Source: Boswellia sacra (Eukaryota; Streptophyta; Magnoliopsida; Sapindales; Burseraceae). Taken from it: DNA of 64,000 nt. How positions within the stretch are numbered: the stretch's first letter is position 1; every line of letters begins with the position of its first letter. Below the pieces are notes generated by a model. That model searched no databases. It was not told the origin of the DNA and worked only from the letters and a program-made list of their open reading frames with translations. Where the stretch lies: positions 248,001 through 312,000 of the forward strand of contig SNVD02012892.1 of the NCBI GenBank assembly GCA_013180625.2. Reading direction: 5' to 3'. The translations under genes were made by a program, and so were the position numbers. Shown here in pieces: positions 56,137 through 64,000 of this stretch.

Positions 56137-56960
56137 TCCTAGTCAATATCATCCTCATCCTCTCCAAAAGCCTCGGCCTTAACATTCAAGTCATTGACCT
56201 TGAAACTTTCACTTGTGTTGCCTGTAGCAATGCAAAGGGAAATGGTTGATGAATAATGACTAACAAACTAGTGTTAAATAGTAAGATCTAGGAACAACAA
56301 AATCCAATGTAAAAGTACTAGAAATATAATCCATTGTATAATGGCCATATATAAATGTTTGAAAAAGACAAACAAACACCTGCATGCAAATTCTTTAAGC
56401 ATATTACTTTGTGTAAGTAACAAATACACAAATATGATGTCTACACAACACACTATAGATTAATTTAACTCTATAGCATTCCTTTATGACTTGACATTTT
56501 CTGGGTAAAAAGACCTCCATAAATAAGCTTGAATTGACAATAAGATTTCTTTTCCACCAAAATGACAACAAAAAAGCCCAACAAAATTCACATATAATGT
56601 ACGATCCCAAATGAAAAAGTCTCACAAACTACGGACATTTTCTTTATGTTGAATTTCCAGAATCTAGAAATTTAATAGTGTAATTAGCAACCCATAACAT
56701 TATAGTAACACATTATCATACTAAATTAAACTGACATTTAAAACAGGTTACTTGCCAGTGGAGCCTCTTCCCAATCGACATCATCATCTCCCTCATCTTC
56801 TTCACGTTTAGATTTCATGCCCACTTGACAATTAGAAGACATTCCATAGAGACCATCAGGAATGGCTATGTTTGAAAGTTCAGGTTGTTTCTTAGCAGCT
56901 TCTAGTTCCTATTGTTTCTTAAGCAGAGCAGCATAATAAGGTGTAATATACTCATCCTGC
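56137..56960 (-). pseudogene. Captured fragment of TFIIE alpha subunit (C-terminal)
   Basis: Two exon pieces. 56957-56757 reads LQDEYITPYYAALLKKQ, then a TAG stop, then ELEAAKKQPELSNIAIPDGL, SNCQVGMKSKREEDEGDDDV and DWEEAPLA. 56226-56137 reads ATGNTSESFKVNDLNVKAEA, FGEDEDDID and then TAG where Trp is expected. This acidic tail fits the C-terminal part of the plant TFIIE large subunit, the RNA polymerase II general factor that recruits TFIIH. Both stops are one-base transitions from CAG and TGG. Family name is from memory and fairly confident. Confidence 0.7.
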
Positions 56961-57039
56961 AACATGAGTAAATATGTTATACATTGAGCAAATGAGATGA
57001 AGAAAGAAGAAATCCAAATTCCAAATTGCATGTCTGATT

Positions 57040-58237
57040 AAACAATCAAAATTCCAGAGAGACATTCATGTTCATATCCCCATACTATGAAGTCCAAGAA
57101 CTGTGGTAAAAAGTGCTCATTTATTGCATTTTTAGGATTTGTCTTAACTCTGCAAACAAAATCACAAGGTTAGAATTCAAAATCTGAAACAATATTTCTT
57201 GTGCACTTGCACTCATACACCTGTTCTGGCGGAGCACCAAAATGTTGAATCAGTCTGATACTTGACACCCTTCTTGAGCTTCAGGCCGCATCCATTGTAC
57301 AGCATGCGGTGTCTGAGGAACCAAAGATAAAACCATTTCATAAGCACCTTAATTTAGGATTAGAAGCTTCAAAGCAGATAATCTTTACACACTACCTGAA
57401 ACATTCTATTGAGCAGTTCATCTCTAATGTTACCAAGACCATAAAGAGCAACAGCTGTTGAGCCCTACAACATAAGCCACCACTCCAGCAGGATCATCAT
57501 GGTTTCCATGAATGCTCAACACTGGCAAACCAACATTGAAGTGAGGATCTTCATAATTTACATGACCAAATCTGTTAAGATTGACATGCTGTTATGAACA
57601 AAAAATATTATCTAAAATTGGAAAAATGATATTCTGGTGAGTGATGCATTTTTCCATGTATGACTGCTTAAGTCTGTATGTGTGCACACACCAGATGCAA
57701 CCATTATGAACTTAAATTTATGGTTTCAGCCAAAGTGTTTCCAGGAATTTTAATATTGAACAAGGAAAGGAAAGGAAAAGAAAAGATAATGCAATATAAC
57801 CATGTTTTATATTCAGAAATGAAACTGAAAAAGAAAACACATAAAAGCATAAGTTTAATGGTTTCACAAAATAGCGTAAGATTACTGGAAACCTCAACTC
57901 ATCGGTGCAATCAAAATCAAATTTATTACTTGAGCCATGAGCAAGAAATTAGACATGCACTAGCATAGCTAAGTCATACATAATACATCAATATTTCCAA
58001 CCTTAAAAAAGAGAAAGATTTTGTAATTTTCTAGAAAAAGAAGAAGGCTTAGATGCATAATAAGTCATTATGTATTTTGAAAGTTTACAGTCTGGTCGCT
58101 AACAACTTGGAACTGCACAGGTCAATCATTTAGGCAGTGGCGACGGAGAATCTCAATTGCCTTAACTAGTGTTGACCTTGATGGCTTATTTTCATGGAAC
58201 AGATCACCACCAAGGAGCAAGAAGTCTACCTGCATTG
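57040..58237 (-). pseudogene. MRE11: Captured fragment of MRE11 nuclease
   Basis: MRE11 is the nuclease of the MRN complex in double-strand break repair. From right: exon ~58236-58085 reads [35 protein letters not shown], a TGA stop, PVQFQVVSDQTVN. Exon ~57590-57400 reads [20 protein letters not shown] and [10 protein letters not shown], then jumps after a short junction to [20 protein letters not shown], so the region between is deleted. Exon 57315-57220 reads PHAVQWMRPEAQEGCQVSD, a stop, FNILVL. Exon 57150-57050 reads VKTNPKNAINEHFLPQFLDF and IVWGYEHEC. The phosphoesterase motifs GGDLFHEN and GNHDD are intact; the GHEHEC motif reads GYEHEC. N-terminal DxH block and C-terminal half are absent. 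Confidence 0.92.
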
Positions 58238-59375
58238 GGTAGAAGTTAGCACCCATTGAATGTCAAGAAAAATTTAATGAAACCCAAAACATTAATTATA
58301 ATTGAAATTCCTTGGACCAGTCTTATCACCACCAAACACTAGAAAGAAACGCATTCATTTTTGCAAAGCAACTTTCAAGTTTCCCTGTGAATTACACAAA
58401 GGAAAGAATCAATTACAGGAGGAAGTTGGCAGCAGAGAGAAGTGTACAGTAGTCAAACTGAATAGATGATTCTTCTTTTTAAAACATACAATAAAGCTAC
58501 TAAGAGAATTTCAAGAAACTACTGTAAAAAATGCAAATAGTATCTATACAAAACAAACTGCAAAAATATAGATATGCCAAAACATTTATCAACAAGTAGG
58601 TCAACATAAAAACTTTAGCTTTACCTTAAGAACAATTGCAGTAATAGATTTAGAAGTTAATATCTTTGCCCCAACAGAAATTCCATTTCCTGATCACAAA
58701 CTCATAAAAATGATGATTCACTTTCACTGTCCAGCAGGAGCTAGCAAAGGCTTAAGCCAAATCCAGTATAAGATCATATATTGCACTAAAAAAGACCATT
58801 CCAAGTAAGTAGGAAGTCATTCTAAGCTGACTTATAGAAAGTTTCTATTTTCATCTCATAGTCACAGCAAACTAACTAATGTATCATGAATCAGCATAAA
58901 ATCCATACTTTCAAGCTAAGAAAGAGGTGGCAACAAAAGATCAAAGTTTTAATTTCTAGCTTCATGTTATGCATGTATACCAAGTGTTAAAGTAGTCACA
59001 AAGGCAAAAACCAAAGAAAGTAGTAGAGTGCTAAAGTTTCTAGCTGCCTGGATACAATTAACATCATCAAAAATTAAGAGGAAGACCCTGGGTAAATCAA
59101 TTCAATGTGAAAAGCCACAATTTGAGGCTGGAAAAAGAAAAAAATCACTATTTTCCATATTCTTACAGTGAAATTACTTACAAAGATGAATTTCAGTTGA
59201 TAATTTACAAGTTGCCACTCAAGAACAAGATTCTGCTGACTACTCCATGACTGCTCCAATAAGAAAAAGGATAACATTATTTAGTAATCATGTAGAGTGA
59301 AAAAACAAGAGAAGATGAATTTTAGTTGATATTGCTATTCTATACTGATGTATATAACAAGCCTTCGGACTCCTT

Positions 59376-59530
59376 ATGTGAGATATTCATCTTTGATTTC
59401 TCATTTTTTGCTGATTTCTTCATTTCTTGCTTAAGATACTTGCAGTTTTCGTCATGGGCTTCGTTAAACATTTTCACAAAGTTGAGCAGAGTTGAAACCA
59501 CTGCAGCAGTGAGAAAAGAAATAAAACAGC
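59376..59530 (-). pseudogene. Captured fragment of a plant formin (end of FH2 domain)
   Basis: The minus strand reads VSTLLNFVKMFNEAHDENCK followed by YLKQEMKKSAKNEKSKMN and ISHKES. This matches the end of the FH2 actin-nucleating domain and the Lys/Glu-rich helix after it in plant formins. An AG acceptor precedes it at ~59510. Only ~50 residues are present. Confidence 0.6.
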
Positions 59531-59689
59531 AATCAATATTTTAAAAACTAAGCTTGGTCACTCTTAATCAAGCAATTTTAATTGCTCGCATAGGTAAGTG
59601 CAGTGAATTGGCCAACTATAGATTCACAACAAAATGAGACTCTTGGAAGGCAGAAACTTTGTTGAGTCCACTTATGAGAGCATTATAGC

Positions 59690-59959
59690 TATCTATATCA
59701 GGAAAACTCCAAATTTGTTCATAATATTAAACAGATCAAAGGCCTTCTCCAAGTCACCATTCTTACAACACTCTATTATAAGCACACTGAATGTAAACTG
59801 ATCAACTATATTACCCTCTATTATCATCTTTTTCAAGAATTTATTGCCAACATCCAACATACCAGTCTCACAAAATCCAAAAATGAGGGAATGACATGTG
59901 AACTTGTCAGGCAAACTACCAGCTTTTGTCATGATACTGTGTAACACGGGGCACATCAA
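59690..59959 (-). pseudogene. Captured fragment of a PPR protein
   Basis: An open run of ~88 codons contains two pentatricopeptide-type 35-residue units: KAGSLPDKFTCHSLIFGFCE TGMLDVGNKFLKKMI and EGNIVDQFTFSVLIIECCKN GDLEKAFDLFNIM (each shown in two pieces). PPR proteins bind organelle RNA. It lacks start, targeting peptide and further repeats. It is the only captured piece here without an internal stop. Confidence 0.85.
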
Positions 59960-60239
59960 TAAATCTTTTTCTTTAAATAACCATGCAAAAGAATATTATA
60001 TGTGGCCAAACTAGGGAGGATTTTGCAATATAAATCATAGAATCAGTATTACCTTGCAGCAGCTGCTTTCTCATTTGAACTGGGAATGGTAACACTTTGC
60101 CAATTCCCCTTGATTCGGGGCAACCTGTTGGCAACAACAGAAGAAAATCAGAAACAATAATCACATCAAGAACATCACTACGAGCCATATGTTTAAACTT
60201 CACATACCAGTGACAGGGCCAACTGAATCACAAAATTAT

Positions 60240-61680
60240 TAACTGCTGCCCCTTGTTGTTTCTTACACACACAGTCTAAAAGATGCATGGGCAAGTTGGA
60301 AAGCATCCCATGTATGGCTACAGGAATTGCAATGTACACAAGAGTCTAGAACATTATCTTCATTATTTCACTAAAGAGCCATTATAACTAGCTGTACAAT
60401 AAAAAAAAATACATGCAACATATAGAAAAAAAATAAACCTCAAGTGGTGTCCATTAAATAAGGGTAAGGAGATGTTGCCTCCAGTCTAAAGATAAATAAT
60501 TGCATCAAATATAACACTGAATACCTTACTACTACTATTATGCCATTAAAGATCTACTATTATTTTAAGGCATCAATCACAAAGGAAAAAAATAGCACTT
60601 ACACACAGGGGCAAAATATCCTCCTATAAAAATTTATTAATTAAAAAAAAAGAAAGTAAACAAACCTCTGCACCACTGATAACAGTGCTTGATGAAAATG
60701 ACAAGCGGCATAGCATGAAAATGAGTGTTTCCAATATATAACATAAGGAACTCCATGCAAAAATGGAACACCAGAGTGAATAACTTTGGCATAAAAGAGC
60801 ATTCAAACATTTGTAGATTTCCAACTTTCAAATGCCAACAGAGATTCCTAGATTAACAACAATATCCAAATATCTGTTTAGCTAGAAAATGAAAATTTAA
60901 GATCGCCACAATCTATGACCTTTGAATGAAGCACCTCTGCCAATTTTTCACCATATGGAATCTCTAAATAAACCTGCACAAACATTCGAGAGTAGATTAT
61001 ATAAAGAAACTAAAAAAAGGGTCAAACCATAAAAAATAGATGCAAACACTGAAGGCAGCCCTATGCATCCAATAAATGGAAATGAACTGATAATTATGTA
61101 GTGCTAATAACTTATGTAACACAATGTCAACATCCAAAATTACACCTATCTACAATAGCTTCTCAGATCTCAGAAAAACAGATTATTAAGAATTCTAGCA
61201 AAAACTTGTGTGAGATCATGAACTGAAAAATGAGCTTCCAAGGCTTATACTGCATGCTAATGATTTAGATCCAGAAACTAACCCCAACCAGCATGGTTTT
61301 TGTCTCATATAACTCTTGAAACTTCCCTCATTTGATAACATAATCTCTCTCTTTTGCTACGTTCTCTTAGTCTGTAAATTCACTATATATCACAACTTCA
61401 CCAAACGGAGAAGTTCAACCCACTTCTAATAAAAGCCCAACCACGAACACACATTACAAATGACATGCATAAACGAGGAGTTACTCACAGTGGTAGGCAA
61501 TGTGGAACCAAAAAGCCCACATAAGGCTTCTGGAGTGGACAAGTCGACATCTCCCCAAAACAGAGACCCAATCTATTCCCTATCATCAACCTGCTCCCCT
61601 TGCAAATACACAATATTAGGCTCAGATGAGTCAAGAACTCACAGGAACTCATCAGTGCTAGGATTATTCAAAACATGAAC
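60240..61680 (-). pseudogene. Captured fragment of an unnamed conserved plant protein
   Basis: Four exon pieces on the minus strand belong together. 61680-61489 reads VHVLNNPSTDEFL, stop, VLDSSEPNIVYLQGEQVDD, then WGDVDLSTPEALCGLFGSTL. 60973-60920 reads VYLEIPYGEKLAEVLHSK. 60780-60665 reads GVPYVIYWKHSFSCYAACHF. ~60310-60250 reads SHTWDAFQLAHASFRLC. Splice borders are visible: ACT/GTGAGT at 61489/61488, CAG/G at 60974/60973 and AAG/GTCAT at 60920/60919. The wording is familiar to me from plant proteins, but I cannot give a reliable name or function. Confidence 0.6.
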
Positions 61681-62376
61681 CTACATTTAATCATAAAATG
61701 AATATTATTAAGCCCTTATGAAGCCACAAAAAAGCAGTCACAAAAATTAGAAACTTAGAACCAAAGAAGAATAATTAGTACACCTCTAGCCAACCCATAG
61801 AAGAGAGTTCTGGAAACGGATACTTGCGCTTATCATCAGAAGCTGCTTGTTTCTACTTATTATCTACAGACTTTCTGCTTAGAACTGTAAGCAGACTACA
61901 ATGATTCCTTGAAGAACCTTGTGCATGAAACATCATGCATACATAACCACAACCAACCCAAGTAAAATAGATGATAATTGTAAATATAAAACAAAGCTCA
62001 AGCTTCCCAGCACCAAAAACGAAGACAAAAACTATGAAAACAAATCACAACCCTAAAAATTTGCTAGAAATCTGGGAGCCCCAGTCCCTCATATCCAGAG
62101 AAACGACTCTCTGGAATAAGCATTCGAAATAAAATCAACAAGCTCTCCTCTCACCAAATTGTTACAAATCCCTGAAACCAAGACCCTTAAACACAAAAAA
62201 AAAAAAATTGAAGAAATCCCACCGACCCAGATGAGAGAAGCAGGAAATCTAGCGACCCAAATGCGCAAAATCACCAAAATCGACAATGAGAGAAGAGTCA
62301 ATTTAAAGGATGACCAAACCCTAACATTGTATAAACTAGAAATTAAAAAAACCCAAAAAAATTAAGAAAAAAGAAC

Positions 62377-62657
62377 CTGGTAGTGTTCGTTGAGCATCTG
62401 CAAATTGTGGTGTTTATCAGCCCTCAACTCCTGGACGGCGCTAGAATTCTGCAAGAAGGAGACAAAGAGGCAGTGGCCTCCTCTAAGGCCTTCAATCTGG
62501 CAACAACCTCAGCCCTCTGGTCGATCATCTCCTGAGGGATGTTGTCGGTGCGATGCGCTGGGTAGAGCTGGCACTTCTGGAGGAACTCGAGGAGAGGGAA
62601 GACTAAGTGGTGGTCGAGGTTGGGAGCGATGCGCTACGTCAAGTCATAGCTCGGCAT
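62377..62657 (-). pseudogene. Captured 5' fragment of translation initiation factor eIF3 subunit e
   Basis: Starts with an ATG at 62657: MPSYDLT, a TAG stop (expected Gln), RIAPNLDHHLVFPLLEFLQK, CQLYPAHRTDN, IPQEMIDQRAEVVARLKALE. After a frame change comes FLQNSSAVQELRADKHHNLQ MLNEHYQ (shown in two pieces). It ends at a CAG/GTTCTT donor (62377/62376). This is the N-terminal region of eIF3e (INT6-like PCI protein of the eIF3 complex). A block of roughly 30 residues between QLYP and the PQEM segment is missing. Being nearest the right end and retaining a start codon, it may include the captured promoter and leader (62660-62830). Confidence 0.88.
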
Positions 62658-62829
62658 GGTTAGGGCTCTATCGGCTACTGAAGAGTGCAAGACAACTAAT
62701 AACTATCTCTTCTAAGAGGCGGGGCTGCTGGAGGCGAGGGCTGCTGGAGTCGGCGAGTCGCAGAGGAGGTGCTGCGGCGCCGCTGGAGAGAACGAGAGAG
62801 AGAGAGGGCTTAGGTTAGGTTTTAGGTAA

Positions 62830-63153
62830 TTAGGGTTTTGGAAATTATTTGGTTTATATGGTTTAGTAAAATTACGTAAATTTTTAATATATTATAATTT
62901 ATCATAATCACCCCTAAAAATTACTTTTAAGTTTAAATATTTTATTTGTTTATATATATATCCTAATTACTTGTTAATTATTTGTCACTATCTAAAAATG
63001 TGAGAAATATGTAATATAATTAAAACAACAAGTGACAAGTATGAAAAAAATATGGGTTTGACTTCCTAATCAATATTATATTTCTCACTTTTAAAAAAAA
63101 AAGTCAAATAAAAAAAATACAAAGTGACAAGTATGTGAAAATGTCTTGTAGTG
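62830..63153. repeat. Right subterminal region of the CACTA element
   Basis: AT-rich, with two copies of 'aagtgacaagtatg' (63035 and 63122) but none of the TTTGGCGGT hairpins seen on the left. Ends CTTGTAGTG at 63153. Confidence 0.7.
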
Positions 63154-63156
63154 GTC

Positions 63157-64000
63157 GTTCATAGGAGTCAAATTCAAGTTTCAGTTTTTGCATGTTTTTG
63201 GCTTGCTCATAGAATTTTATTGTGGAAAGGACATATCTTGATTGGAAACGGCCAAAAAAATTGTCATTATGGGTCTCACACCATTTTTGCCAAATTCAAT
63301 CATTTAGGTCCTCAAAATGATATTTTTATAATTGCGTTTTACGTTAATTTTCTTTCCTAGTTTGTTTTTGTTAGGGTTTAGGTATTTAAACATAATATTT
63401 CATTGAGACAGAAGCTTTTCATTAATATTGCATGAGAATTTCTCTTATTTTCCATAGTTCTCTGTGGCTTATGTGAGATTACATAACTGTGAAGCCTAAT
63501 AATCAGGTAATCATGCGACATTCTACAGAATATTGATAGGTTGTAATCAAAGTGTTTAGACCTCGTTCACATAATGCTTCACTGCATCACATGTGCTTGA
63601 CTATCAAGATATATATCATTGGTTGCAGACCGCCCTTAATGATCCTATTTACGTACCCTCAAAGGTCTCAGCTCTTTTCCCTTATCTTTGATAATATAAA
63701 TCTAGCTATACCTTGGAAAGGAACTACAATTAGTTGTCATTGTCAATGATCACCTGAAGAGATTTAAGTAGACTTATATAATATGGGATATATATGCCAA
63801 AACTAATTTAATAACTTTTTGAAAGGTTTATCTTTTGTGAGAAAATTTATAGCTTAGGCTATTGTATCTGATTTCATTTTAACCTTTAAACATATGGTTA
63901 AACATTAATTTTAATATTAATATATGTTTCACATAAAAACCTAACAAAAATGATTTCACTCATGATACTATTTCATAGACTCTTACAGTTCAATGATAGT
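63157..64000. other. AT-rich flank, no gene
   Basis: No domain-bearing frame. The text around 63440-63510 ('agttctctgtggcttatgtg', 'gtgaagcctaataatcagg') could be old LTR sequence, in line with the left flank at 55190-55537. That is only a suspicion. Confidence 0.35.

Larger units (their letters stand above)
55541..63153 (-). mobile_element. CACTA transposon carrying six or more host gene fragments, TSD GTC
   Basis: The left end CACTACAAGA and the right end (reversed) CACTACAAGA are identical over ten bases, and the three bases outside both ends are GTC (55538-55540 and 63154-63156). These are the hallmarks of CACTA (En/Spm) elements. The 7.6-kb interior has no transposase. Instead, on the minus strand from right to left, it holds fragments of eIF3e, an unnamed plant protein, a PPR protein, a formin, MRE11 and TFIIE-alpha, with exons still separated by introns. 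A subterminal array of hairpins is present only on the left. It would need transposase from another CACTA element to move. The uniform orientation suggests the right end is the 5' end. Confidence 0.88.

Noticed and set aside
62390..62818. Plus-strand 142-codon frame
   Set aside because: It is the reverse of the eIF3e fragment and its leader, whose protein reading is clear on the minus strand.
55541..63153. A real cluster of functional host genes (MRE11, eIF3e, TFIIE-alpha)
   Set aside because: All are partial, carry stops, deletions or frame changes, and lie inside matching CACTA ends with a target duplication.

Overview
The window looks like nuclear DNA of a flowering plant, most likely a woody eudicot. 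It is AT-rich, its genes carry introns with GT..AG borders, and every recognisable host family is a plant one (UGT89-like glucosyltransferase, BAHD acyltransferase, F-box/kelch, PPR, plant-type formin). I see no intact single-copy host gene, no rRNA or tRNA gene and no CRISPR array. The 64 kb is best read as a graveyard of nested transposons, broken host genes and captured gene fragments.

Layout. 1-2.1 kb: AT-rich, little to call, with transposon subterminal-like sequence near 1.74-2.0 kb. 2.1-2.75 kb: a TATA box followed by a 69-bp minisatellite. 5.4-8.8 kb: a PIF/Harbinger transposon with its two genes (Myb/SANT-like accessory protein, almost intact, and DDE transposase with two stops). 8.8-14.8 kb: probable CACTA element whose right end is clear at 14830. 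14.8-18.8 kb: spacer with three tandem-repeat patches and a CT microsatellite. 18855-20419: 1.57-kb solo-LTR-like element with TSD GCTAG. 21.5-24.3 kb (-): decayed Mutator-like transposase (FAR1-type zinc finger, MULE, SWIM) ending in an OTU protease-like domain. 26.0-30.4 kb: BAHD pseudogene, a 3.1-kb hAT element (-) and a kelch fragment. 32.0-33.4 kb: nested MITEs, the inner one a hAT-type MITE with perfect 8-bp TSD. 35.8-40.8 kb: UGT89-like pseudogene split by a 3.66-kb LTR retrotransposon that has gag and protease but no reverse transcriptase. 41.3-42.35 kb (-): second BAHD pseudogene. 42.36-55.19 kb: a Mutator-like element with long TIRs carrying a second kelch fragment, whose right TIR is split by an 11.5-kb Ty3/gypsy element of the Tat lineage (dual RNase H, antisense ORFs). 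55541-63153: a CACTA element with TSD GTC that carries exon/intron fragments of at least six unrelated host genes, all on the minus strand. 63.2-64 kb: AT-rich flank.

The most remarkable item is the CACTA element at 55.5-63.2 kb. It joins fragments of eIF3e (with start codon), an unnamed conserved plant protein, a PPR protein, a formin, MRE11 and TFIIE-alpha in one orientation with several splice sites kept. Many of the stop codons inside them are explained by single C-to-T or G-to-A changes, as expected of a methylated element. Other points of interest are the Tat element's antisense gene, the protease-only retrotransposon, and the OTU-type MULE that has lost a catalytic Asp and the catalytic Cys.

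All family calls come from reading translated motifs by eye; no database search was run.
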